A stretch of 11,819 bases of DNA from Deltaproteobacteria bacterium (GCA_018262455.1 JAGSPR010000399.1:1-11819); one strand, 5' to 3'. Counted from the stretch's first letter, positions 1 to 6,267 are shown. Program-made: numbers and translations. The notes: generated from the letters alone by a model not told the origin.

Positions 1-1284
1 CGGCTTGACCTCGGGCGCGGTGACCTCGGGCTCTGGCTCGGTCGTTGCCGATGAGGGGCCCTCGGGCCTGGGCGTCGACGGGACCGCCGCGGACTGGGTC
101 GGGCTGGCGACGTCAACGGGCGCGGTGGCAGGCGGCGCCGAGACGTGGGTGCCGTCGTGTGCCTCGCCCTGGCGCATCTCGCTCGCGACGTATCCGCCGG
201 CCCCGGCGGCGATGCACAGGGTCGTGACGCCTGCGATCAGCCACCCGCGGCCCGAGCGGACCTTGCTCGTCACCTGGCCCCGGCCGTGCGACAGGCCCGT
301 CGACGACGGTGAAGGGCTCTGCGGCGTGAGCTGGGCCGGCGAGATCGGTCCAGGCGTCAGCCTGCCGCCTCCGGCCGACAGCGGCGAGCCGTGCCCCGAA
401 GTGTGCTGGAGGATGCGGGTGGCGCGACCTGCGCACTGCGCGGCCTGGATCGGATCCGTTGCGAACGGCGCGAGCATGCGTGCCAGCTCGGCGACCGTCT
501 GCGGGCGTTGCCGCGGATCCTTCTCCATGCAGCGCATGACCAGCTCGCCGAGCCCCGTGGGCCGTGTGACCTGCATCCGAGCCGGCGGCTCGACCCCGAC
601 CTTGAGCACGAGCTCGGCATAGCTCTCTCCCGAGAACGGTGGGCGGCCCTCGAGGAGCTGGTACATCACGACGCCCATCGACCAGATATCGCTGCGCGCG
701 TCGGCGGCGCGGCTGTTCTTCATCTGCTCGGGTGACATGTACGACGGCGTGCCGATCACCGAGTCGATCGCGGTGAGCTCGGTGATCGCGATCGGGGTCT
801 TGGAGATCCCGAAGTCGAGGATCTTGAGCAGCATCGAGCCATCGGGACGTCGCGTGACGAAGAAGTTCGACGGCTTGATGTCGCGATGGATGATCCCGAG
901 CGAGTGCGCCTCGGCCAGGCCCTCGCACGCTTGCAGCATCAGGTCGCACACGAGCGCCATGGGCTGCGAGCCGTGGTGGCGCAGGATCTGGTTGAGGTCG
1001 CTGCCGTCGAGGTACTCCATGACCATGTACGGCGCGCCGTCCGCCATGGTGCCAACATCCATCACCCGCGCGATGTGCTCGCTGCGCAACCGCACGGTGG
1101 ACTGCGCCTCGCGGAGGAACCGCGAGACCGTCTCGGCGCTGCCGATCATCTGGGGCAGCAGGATCTTGATGGCTACGGGCTGTTGCAGGGAGAGGTGCGA
1201 CGCGCGCACGACGCTGCCCATCCCACCCGTACCGATGACCTCGTCCACACGGTACTTACCGAACAGGACGGTCCCAGGTTCCAC
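1..1284 (-). CDS. Transmembrane Ser/Thr protein kinase (PknB type), 3' end cut by window edge
   Basis: The first 428 residues of a Hanks-type Ser/Thr kinase are visible; no stop is reached. The start is GTG at 1284, because an in-frame TAA lies a few codons upstream and no other start codon lies between. The kinase domain spans about residues 11-272: glycine loop GTGGMG (18-23), ATP-anchoring Lys40 in VAIK, Glu59, catalytic HRDIKPSN (133-140, Asp135), DFG (157-159), activation segment ending GTPSYMSPE (178-186), and DIWSMG (199-204). HRD marks an RD kinase, probably activated by phosphorylation of the loop between DFG and APE. A Ser/Pro/Gly-rich linker (about 295-345) leads to one membrane segment (about 348-367), then a Pro/Thr/Glu-rich tail outside the cytoplasm. 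Such kinases are abundant in myxobacteria and phosphorylate Ser/Thr of cytosolic targets; the substrate is unknown. It lies 44 bp downstream of ilvE on the same strand and could be cotranscribed. Confidence 0.95.
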   Translation of the reverse strand, partial: MEPGTVLFGKYRVDEVIGTGGMGSVVRASHLSLQQPVAIKILLPQMIGSAETVSRFLREAQSTVRLRSEHIARVMDVGTMADGAPYMVMEYLDGSDLNQILRHHGSQPMALVCDLMLQACEGLAEAHSLGIIHRDIKPSNFFVTRRPDGSMLLKILDFGISKTPIAITELTAIDSVIGTPSYMSPEQMKNSRAADARSDIWSMGVVMYQLLEGRPPFSGESYAELVLKVGVEPPARMQVTRPTGLGELVMRCMEKDPRQRPQTVAELARMLAPFATDPIQAAQCAGRATRILQHTSGHGSPLSAGGGRLTPGPISPAQLTPQSPSPSSTGLSHGRGQVTSKVRSGRGWLIAGVTTLCIAAGAGGYVASEMRQGEAHDGTHVSAPPATAPVDVASPTQSAAVPSTPRPEGPSSATTEPEPEVTAPEVKP

Positions 1285-1302
1285 CTGGATGATTCTAGCA
1301 GC
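1285..1302 (-). promoter_or_regulatory. Possible -10 box (TAGAAT) just upstream of the kinase GTG
   Basis: On the minus strand TAGAAT ends seven bases before the GTG start at 1284, and no Shine-Dalgarno sequence lies between. This spacing would place transcription initiation at or near the start codon, giving a leaderless mRNA. No good -35 box is visible at the expected distance. A hexamer match alone is weak evidence. Confidence 0.25.
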
Positions 1303-1328
1303 TTACGCCGGACCCGACCGAACGAGTT

Positions 1329-2252
1329 TCAGACGTAGCTGAGCCAGTGCTCGTGCTTGGTGTCGTTGCCCTTCACCACCGAGAAGAACGCCTCCTGCAG
1401 GCGACGGGTCACGGGACCCGCCTCGCCGCGGCCGATCTTGCGGTGATCGATGTCGCGCACCGGGGTGATCTCTGCCGCGGTGCCGGTCAGGAACACCTCG
1501 TCGGCGATGTAGAGCTCGTCGCGTGCGATCGGCTCCTCCCGCACTTCGACCCCCTGCTCGCGGAGCAGCTGGATCGTGGTGTCACGCGTGATGCCGGCCA
1601 GGATCGCGCCGGACGTCGGCGGCGTGCGGACGATGTCGCGCTTGACCACGAAGATGTTCTCGCCCGTGCCCTCGGCGACGTAGCCCTGCGGGTCGAGCAT
1701 GAGCGCTTCTTCGAAGCCGCTCTTGATCGCCATCCGCTTCGCGAGCACCGAGGTCACGTACTGACCGCAGATCTTGCCCTTGTTCATGACCGAGTTGCCG
1801 TTGCCGCGCGTGAAGCCGGAGATCATGCACTTGATGCCCTTCTTCAGGCCATCGTCCCCGAGGTAGGCGCCCCACTCATAGCAGGCGACCATCGTCCGCA
1901 CCGGCGGCTCGAGCGAGCCGAGGCCCAGCGCGCCGTAGCCGAGGTAGACCAGCGGGCGCAGGTAGCACGCCGTCATCTTGTTCGAGCGCACGACCTCACA
2001 GCACGCCGCCATCAGCTGATCGCGGGTGTACGGGACGTCCATCGTGCAGATCATCGACGAATCGAGCAGCCGCTCGATGTGCTCGCGGAGCCGGAAGATC
2101 GCGGTGCGACCATCCTTGCGCTGGTAGGCGCGGATGCCTTCGAACGCGCCGACGCCGTAGTGCATCGTGTGCGCGAGCAGGTGATCCGACGCGGAGTCCC
2201 AGGGCACGAGCTGGCCGTCGAGCCAGATCGAGTCGAGCTTCTTGATGGCCAT
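1329..2252 (-). CDS. ilvE: Branched-chain-amino-acid aminotransferase (class IV PLP enzyme)
   Basis: This cytosolic enzyme exchanges the amino group between glutamate and the 2-keto acids of Leu, Ile and Val: the last step of their synthesis and the first of breakdown. The 307-residue protein has the usual length for prokaryotic IlvE. Family signatures in order: HYGVGAFEGIRAY (31-43), the arm of the active site; YLRPLVYLGYGALGL (97-111); PLP-binding Lys160 in KGKICGQY; EGTGEN (194-199), the class IV signature; and GTAAEITPVR near residue 260 in the phosphate-binding region. The ATG at 2252 (MAIKKLDSIW) is preferred over an in-frame TTG five codons upstream, because the family begins around this point. 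The kinase gene follows 44 bp downstream on the same strand; no other ilv or leu gene is nearby. The upstream spacer holds tandem repeats but no recognisable leader peptide or T-box. Confidence 0.96.
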   Translation of the reverse strand: MAIKKLDSIWLDGQLVPWDSASDHLLAHTMHYGVGAFEGIRAYQRKDGRTAIFRLREHIERLLDSSMICTMDVPYTRDQLMAACCEVVRSNKMTACYLRPLVYLGYGALGLGSLEPPVRTMVACYEWGAYLGDDGLKKGIKCMISGFTRGNGNSVMNKGKICGQYVTSVLAKRMAIKSGFEEALMLDPQGYVAEGTGENIFVVKRDIVRTPPTSGAILAGITRDTTIQLLREQGVEVREEPIARDELYIADEVFLTGTAAEITPVRDIDHRKIGRGEAGPVTRRLQEAFFSVVKGNDTKHEHWLSYV

Positions 2253-2273
2253 ACTGCTTCGTACCAATGCACG

Positions 2274-2771
2274 TCAGCGATCACAAGCGGCACAAAGCGG
2301 GCGATTGACCAGCACACATGCATATCGCAATGACGCGCCGCGGCTGCGCACATCGCTACGCACCGGGTCACGCGCTGGGTCACGCGCTGGGTCACGCACT
2401 GGGTCAGGCCGAGGGAGGTGATCCGCGCGCGTCACCGGTGTCGTGATCGGTGTCGTCACCGGTGTGTAGATCTCCGTCTGGCGATCGAGCTCGACCCACG
2501 ACACGCGATGGCAGCGATGGAACCTGCGACCGCCGGACGCGTGATCCGTGAAGCGCGCGCTCTCCTCCGCGGCTACGAAGATTTCGCCGGGCTCCGAGAT
2601 CTCGGGCGAGCCTGCCGGCTGTCCACCCAACCCCGTGAGATGTAGGCGGCTTTGGATGCGAGCTCGGACCTTGCCGGACCCCGCCGGGTCGCCCTCGCGC
2701 GGTGGAATCGTGCACGGAAGCCCTAAGGACGGGACGATGGCTTGACAGCATCGCCGTCCCGAATTACCCAA
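2274..2771 (-). CDS. Uncertain 165-residue ORF or remnant upstream of ilvE
   Basis: I do not recognise this ORF. Its central part (about residues 50-115, 2430-2620) has codon use like real genes here, mostly G or C in third position, and reads like protein (GEIFVAAEESARFTDHASGG, then RRFHRCHRVSWVELD with a CxxxH-type spacing). The C-terminal third consists of four-residue repeats (TTPV/TTPI, then RDPA/RDPV) made by 12-bp DNA repeats, then a tail in lower-GC DNA that is probably the ilvE promoter. The N-terminal part overlaps the likely dnaJ promoter. It would end 21 bp before ilvE. It may be a decayed gene fragment, a real small protein with a shorter extent, or chance. No ribosome binding site supports the ATG at 2771. 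Confidence 0.22.
   Translation of the reverse strand: MGNSGRRCCQAIVPSLGLPCTIPPREGDPAGSGKVRARIQSRLHLTGLGGQPAGSPEISEPGEIFVAAEESARFTDHASGGRRFHRCHRVSWVELDRQTEIYTPVTTPITTPVTRADHLPRPDPVRDPARDPARDPVRSDVRSRGASLRYACVLVNRPLCAACDR
2365..2406. repeat. 12-bp tandem repeat, 3.5 copies (GGGTCACGCGCT)
   Basis: Two identical copies (2365-2376, 2377-2388), one copy with a single change (2389-2400, GGGTCACGCACT), and a half copy (2401-2406). The bases just before 2365 (ACGCACC) resemble the end of a further degenerate unit. The array lies in the ilvE-dnaJ spacer. The 12-bp unit would keep a reading frame if the region were translated. Confidence 0.9.
2431..2466. repeat. 12-bp tandem repeat, 3 copies (GTCACCGGTGTC)
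   Basis: Units are GTCACCGGTGTC (2431-2442), GTGATCGGTGTC (2443-2454) and GTCACCGGTGTG (2455-2466). The unit contains the near-palindrome CACCGGTG. It lies 24 bp from the GGGTCA array and has the same period but a different unit. Confidence 0.85.
2742..2770 (+). promoter_or_regulatory. Candidate dnaJ promoter (TTGACA)
   Basis: A perfect -35 hexamer TTGACA lies at 2742-2747, 45 bp before the dnaJ start. At 17 bp spacing the -10 position reads TACCCA, a poor match. The stretch CTTGACA followed by CCCGAATTA loosely recalls a heat-shock sigma-32 promoter (CTTGAA, CCCCATNT), but the spacing of about 11 bp is shorter than usual. No CIRCE inverted repeat is visible. An AAGG at 2770-2773 lies too far from the ATG to be a good Shine-Dalgarno. 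Confidence 0.35.
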
Positions 2772-2791
2772 GGTCCTGATTCTTTTCGGCC

Positions 2792-3895
2792 ATGCGCGAT
2801 CTGTATGAAGTACTCGGGGTCGACCGGCAGGTGACTGCTGGCGATCTGAAGAAGGCGTACTACCGCCTCGCGAAGCAGTACCACCCGGATCACAACCCGA
2901 ACGACAAGGACGCCGAGGACAAGTTCAAGGAAGCGTCCAACGCGTACCAGATCCTGTCCGATGACGAGCAGCGCGCCCGCTACGACCGCTTCGGGTTCGA
3001 CGGGATCCGTGGCGCTGGCGCCGGTGGTGGCAACGCGGGCTTCACGAACGTCGAGGATGTGTTCTCGGCATTTGGCGATCTGTTCGGTGACTTCTTCGGA
3101 GGGCGCTCCAACGGCGGACGGCGCCAGCCGCGCGGTGCGGATCTCCGGGTCGATCTCGGGCTGAGCTTCGCCGAAGCGGTGTGGGGCACGACGAAGGAGG
3201 TCAAGGTCACGCGCGATCTCGCGTGCGCGACGTGCAACGCCACCGGTGCCGCTCCGGGCAGCAAGCCCGAGCAGTGCAAAGCGTGCAACGGCAAGGGCCA
3301 GGTCGTCCACGCCCAGGGCTTCTTCATGGTGCAGACGACGTGTCCGCAGTGTCGTGGAGCGGGCAAGCTGATCAAGGAGCCGTGTCCGGACTGTCGTGGT
3401 CGCAGCACGCGCCCGGAGAGCTCGACCCTCTCGGTCACCGTGCCGGCAGGTGTCGATGATGGCCAGACGCTGCGGCTCGCCGGCAAAGGCGAGACCGCGC
3501 CGGGAGGGACCACCGGTCACCTCTACGTCGTCCTCCACGTTCAGGGCGACGAACGCTTCAAGCGCGACGGCGAGGACATCCTGACCGAGATGCCGGTGAG
3601 CTTCGTGAAGGCCACGCTCGGAGGCGAGCTCGAGGTCCACACGCTCGAGGACAACTGCAACGGCACCGCCACGATCGATCTCAAGCCTGGCACCCAGCCC
3701 GGCGATGTGTTCGTACGGCGGGGTCACGGCATCCCGCGGGTCGGCGAGCAGGGCCGCGGCGATCAGGTGATCCAGTTCAAGGTCGAGATCCCGAAGAAGC
3801 TGACGGCCCGGCAGGAAGAGCTGATGCGCGAGCTCGCCGCCGAGCTCGGCGAGGACGTCAAAGAGAAGCGCGGCTTGTTCGGTCGCAAGAAGTAG
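2792..3895 (+). CDS. dnaJ: Chaperone protein DnaJ (type I Hsp40)
   Basis: This co-chaperone binds unfolded protein and stimulates the ATPase of DnaK in the cytosol. All type I domains are present in 367 residues, a usual length. The J domain is at 1-68, with the essential HPD at 31-33. A Gly/Phe-rich stretch runs about 68-112. The zinc-binding region (about 145-205) has four CxxC pairs: 145/148, 162/165, 184/187 and 198/201. The first three continue with the usual Gly pattern; the fourth reads CPDCRGRS, with Ser replacing the last Gly. C-terminal substrate-binding beta domains follow (about 210-345) with GDVFVRRGHGIPR and a basic tail ending GRKK. The ATG at 2792 begins the J domain directly. 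No dnaK or grpE is in the window, so this may be a solitary or secondary dnaJ; myxobacteria often have several. Confidence 0.96.
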   Translation: MRDLYEVLGVDRQVTAGDLKKAYYRLAKQYHPDHNPNDKDAEDKFKEASNAYQILSDDEQRARYDRFGFDGIRGAGAGGGNAGFTNVEDVFSAFGDLFGDFFGGRSNGGRRQPRGADLRVDLGLSFAEAVWGTTKEVKVTRDLACATCNATGAAPGSKPEQCKACNGKGQVVHAQGFFMVQTTCPQCRGAGKLIKEPCPDCRGRSTRPESSTLSVTVPAGVDDGQTLRLAGKGETAPGGTTGHLYVVLHVQGDERFKRDGEDILTEMPVSFVKATLGGELEVHTLEDNCNGTATIDLKPGTQPGDVFVRRGHGIPRVGEQGRGDQVIQFKVEIPKKLTARQEELMRELAAELGEDVKEKRGLFGRKK

Positions 3896-3927
3896 CGCTG
3901 GTTCTGCGCTAGTTCTGCGCTAGTTCT
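3895..3927. repeat. 11-bp tandem repeat, 3 copies, across two convergent stop codons
   Basis: Units are GCGCTGGTTCT (3895-3905), GCGCTAGTTCT (3906-3916) and GCGCTAGTTCT (3917-3927). The last base of the dnaJ stop TAG is the first base of unit one. The TAG stop of the leftward lipoprotein gene (3922-3920) lies in unit three. The array fills the 24-bp gap between the two genes. No terminator hairpin was seen, so the two genes end face to face without an obvious intrinsic terminator. Confidence 0.9.
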
Positions 3928-4414
3928 CGAGGATGATCGGGCCCGCGTGGCCGTTCGCGATGTGGCAGTCGGTGCCATTGCAGTTGCCACTGTCGGGCGG
4001 GGCCTCGAGCATGCGCGCGACCTTCGGACACGCCGTGACCTCTGGCGTCGCCGGGAACGGGTTGGTCGCGCCGACGCGGATGAAGAACGTGCCGCCGGTG
4101 TCGGTCACCAGCAAGGTGGGCGGGCTGTTGTCGAGCGGGCGGAGCCGGACGGTGATGCCCGCCTGGGGCTGGCCATCCGGTGTCACGACCGTCCCGCCCG
4201 TGATGAACGCCGTGGTCCCAGCGCCCGGCGCGCCGATCTGGTGACAGCCACTCTCGAGGCACGGCTTGCCGGTGTACGCACCGCCGCCGTCGGTGTGCGC
4301 ATGCGCGGCAGGTGGCGTCGACGAGCGAGCCACACAGTCATTGGGCGGATCTGCCGGTGGGTCATCGGTGCCACACGCGAGCAACGCCACCACCAGCGTC
4401 GGGATCCATCTCAT
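3920..4414 (-). CDS. Small lipoprotein with two CX4CH heme-type motifs flanking a beta-sandwich domain
   Basis: A 164-residue exported protein. MRWIPTLVVALLAC is a lipoprotein signal with lipobox LLAC, so Cys14 should be lipidated. A Pro-rich spacer follows. CLESGCH (52-58) and CNGTDCH (145-151) are both CX4CH, the heme-attachment spacing known from some multiheme cytochromes. Between them, residues 71-115 (GGTVVTPDGQPQAGITVRL, then TDTGGTFFIRVG) resemble a carboxypeptidase regulatory-like or transthyretin-type beta sandwich. The likely role is an outer-membrane or periplasmic redox or binding protein; heme binding is inferred, and the cysteines could instead form disulfides. The ATG at 4414 is chosen because it begins the signal peptide directly, although the frame is open for 54 more codons upstream. 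It is convergent with dnaJ and lies 86 bp downstream of the LysR remnant on the same strand. Confidence 0.8.
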   Translation of the reverse strand: MRWIPTLVVALLACGTDDPPADPPNDCVARSSTPPAAHAHTDGGGAYTGKPCLESGCHQIGAPGAGTTAFITGGTVVTPDGQPQAGITVRLRPLDNSPPTLLVTDTGGTFFIRVGATNPFPATPEVTACPKVARMLEAPPDSGNCNGTDCHIANGHAGPIILEN

Positions 4415-4500
4415 CGAGCCCGAGGGTATCACTCGGCCTGCATCGTGACTCGGTCCAGGTGGTGGTTGGATGTGTGCAGGCCGGCGCGACCACGCGCAAG

Positions 4501-5202
4501 TCAGGCCGGTGCGGTCGCCTGGAGCATCCGGCGCAGCCACGCGAGCCCCGGATCTCGATCGAGCCGGACGTGCCACCTCATGCTGACGCCGAAGCCCGCG
4601 ACCACCAGGGGTGGCTGGCGGATCGTGAGCGGCAGCTGGGTGGCGAACCTCCCGGCGAGGCCGATCGGCGCGGTCCAGACGAGGTCGGTGGTCGCGACGA
4701 TCTGCGGCGCGACGAGGAAGTGCGGCACCGTCAGCACGACGTTGCGTCGGCGACCACGGCGGGCCAGGGTCTCGTCGATCGGACTGCCGGGCGCGCCACG
4801 GGGCGCGACCAGGAGATGGCGCAGTGCCAGATAGCGATCGAGATCAAAGGGTCCGCGGGCTGCGGGGCTGGCCCGGCGCACCACGCAGACGAACTCCTCG
4901 CGCCACAGCGGCTCGGTGCGCACCGCCGCTGGAGCGTCGCGGAACACGCCGACCGCGAGATCGAGCGCGCCCGAGAGCGCCTCGGTGATCCGGTCCTCCA
5001 GGCTCGGCCGGACCTCGATGCGGACGTGCGGTGCCTCGTCGACCAGACGAGCGGCGAGCGTCGGTAGCAACTGGAATGCGGCCTGATCGACGACCGAGAT
5101 CGCGAACGCGCGGTCGGCGGTGGCGGGATCGAAGGGCGGCGCCGCCTGGAGCACGACCTCGGCGGCGGCGAGCGCCGCGCGAACCGCCGGCCGGAGCTCG
5201 AG
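4501..5202 (-). pseudogene. LysR-family regulator lacking its DNA-binding domain
   Basis: About 233 residues remain: the end of the linker helix (ELRPAVRAALAAAEVVLQ) and the whole effector-binding domain. Recognisable parts are FAISVVDQAAFQLLPTLAARL, ALSGALDLAVGVF, the LysR-type stretch PLWREEFVCVVRRASPA, and the hinge region LVAPRGAPGSPIDETLARRG. The N-terminal winged helix-turn-helix, usually about 60-80 residues, is absent. Upstream of about 5200 the frame stays open to 5703, but that part is the antisense of an NmrA-like coding sequence and has no LysR features, so the 400-residue ORF is not a real protein. Intact LysR genes often sit divergently beside a target gene, here the NmrA-like gene, also truncated at the same point. 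Without its DNA-binding domain it cannot work as a normal regulator. Confidence 0.85.
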
Positions 5203-5652
5203 TCCACGTTCCTGCGTGCCGCCTACTTCATGGACAACTGGGCCGGCATGGTGAAGGGCGCGATCGATGGAGGCGCGCTCTACTACGGCGTGCGCGCCGA
5301 CGTCCGGTTCTCGCAGGTCGCGACCCAGGACATCGGCAAGGTCGCGGCGCGGCTGCTCGTCGAAGGAGCGCCGGTAGGCACGCGCGTGGTCGAGCTCGCG
5401 GGTCCGGTCGACACCACGCTGCAGGACACCGCGGACGCGATCAGCAAGGTCGCCGGCAAGCCCGTCAACGCGGTGTCGGTGCCGCCCGCGGCCACGATCG
5501 AGGCGCTGGTCGGGATGGGAGCCTCGCGTGAGCTCGCGGAGATGTACGCCGAGATGACCGAGGCGATCAACGAGGGTCGGATCAGGTGGCAGGGCAAGGA
5601 TCTCGTGCGCGGCTCCATCACGCTCGAGCAGAAGTTCCGCGAGCTGATCTGA
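5197..5652 (+). pseudogene. NmrA-like NAD(P)-binding protein lacking its Rossmann N-terminus
   Basis: About 150 residues of the C-terminal part of an NmrA/SDR-type NAD(P)-binding protein remain. STFLRAAYFMDNWAG at the left end matches the middle of this family (the FLRP.FFM.N region). It is followed by VRFSQVATQDIGKVAARLL, typical of the segment where these proteins contact the next helix, then VVELAGPVDTTLQDTADAIS and a helical C-terminus. The family is usually about 280-300 residues with a GxxGxxG nucleotide-binding loop at the N-terminus; that half is missing. The first ATG is at 5230, already inside the conserved core, so any product would lack cofactor binding. The left boundary is where the sequence turns into LysR coding sequence on the other strand. 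The intact relative was probably a small oxidoreductase or redox sensor controlled by the adjacent LysR. Confidence 0.83.
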
Positions 5653-5735
5653 GCCGCCGGCTGCCGTCCAAAGGCGCCGCGGCACGGTTTCGAGCCTCGA
5701 CATCGCCGGAGACTCACGTCACGCTCTCGAGGAGC

Positions 5736-6247
5736 ATGTGGGCCCGCGTGCACAAGATCGATCGCATCCGCCCTCAACCAGGCGGGGGCGCCATCGTGGT
5801 CGTCGAGGACGATCGCAACGCCGTCGCGATGGAGCGAGTCCCCGGGCTGTCGACGCTGTGCGCGGTGGCCCGCGTCCTCAATGCCCGCCGCTTGCTGGAG
5901 GCGCGGTTCGGCGGCAAGGGCGAGGTGCGCTACGCCACGATCACGTCGCCACCCACCTTCCTGGTCGACGCGATCACCCGGGCAGGCGCGAGCCTCTGCG
6001 ACTCGACGGGCGAGCGCGTCGTCGTGACGCCGGCCCCTGCGGCGATCTCGCCGATCATCGACAGCGCGTTCGCCCAGCTCGCACATCACGTGCGGACGAA
6101 CGCGGGCGCGCCCGACATGGTCACCGCGATCCGCATGCTCGAGGTCACGCGATCAAGTTCGCGACCGGCGAGCTCGCGATGCCGACCAAGCTCGCGCAGC
6201 AGATCGTCGAGGGCACGAGCCCCGACGAGTCGCTCGTGGTGCGGTGA
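5736..6247 (+). pseudogene. Unrecognised protein gene interrupted by a one-base frameshift
   Basis: Coding sequence starts at ATG 5736 (MWARVHKIDRIRPQPGGG) and reads well for 136 codons to ATG CTC GAG at 6135-6143. After that the same frame turns into Arg/Ser-rich nonsense and runs to 6275. In the frame one base back, good coding resumes at 6143 with GHAIKFATGELAMPTKLAQQ and ends with TGA at 6245-6247. Adding one G in GAGGTCACG (6141-6149) would restore a continuous protein of about 170 residues. I do not recognise a family. The N-terminal half has a beta-rich start (GGGAIVVVEDDRNAVAMERV) and a helical stretch (LCAVARVLNARRLLEARFGG); there is no signal peptide or membrane segment. GAGGAG immediately before the ATG is close for a ribosome binding site. 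The cause is either a real mutation or a base-calling error. Confidence 0.75.
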
Positions 6248-6267
6248 GGCCCGGACTGTCGGTTCGA

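Larger units (their letters stand above)
2253..2791. other. 539-bp spacer between divergent ilvE and dnaJ
   Basis: This stretch must hold the promoters of ilvE (leftward) and dnaJ (rightward). The part next to ilvE (about 2285-2330) is poorer in GC than its surroundings, as expected of a promoter, though no clear hexamer pair could be picked. It has an imperfect direct repeat (CCGCTTTGTG then CCGCTTGTG, minus strand, about 2281-2300). The middle has two 12-bp tandem arrays. The dnaJ-proximal part has a TTGACA element. A minus-strand ORF covers most of the region and is listed separately. Confidence 0.7.

Noticed and set aside
113..949. 278-residue minus-strand frame
   Set aside because: It is a shifted frame of the kinase gene, which itself carries every kinase motif in the other frame.
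1347..2333. 328-residue plus-strand frame opposite ilvE
   Set aside because: It is antisense to ilvE, which has clear family motifs.
2365..2466. CRISPR array
   Set aside because: The units are 12 bp with no spacers between them, so these are plain tandem repeats.
2723..3727. 334-residue minus-strand frame opposite dnaJ
   Set aside because: It is antisense to dnaJ; no independent domain is visible.
4415..4576. 54-residue N-terminal extension of the CX4CH lipoprotein
   Set aside because: A lipoprotein signal beginning at the inner ATG (4414) explains the protein; the extension would bury the signal and extends into the LysR 3' end.
3947..5067. Long plus-strand frames opposite the lipoprotein and LysR remnant
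   Set aside because: They are low-complexity Arg/Ala/Gly products in the antisense of recognised sequences.
4501..5703. 400-residue LysR protein as a single intact gene
   Set aside because: Its N-terminal 165 residues are antisense of the NmrA remnant and contain no helix-turn-helix.
6135..6150. Programmed -1 ribosomal frameshift
   Set aside because: No X XXY YYZ slippery heptamer or obvious downstream structure is present; a missing base explains it more simply.
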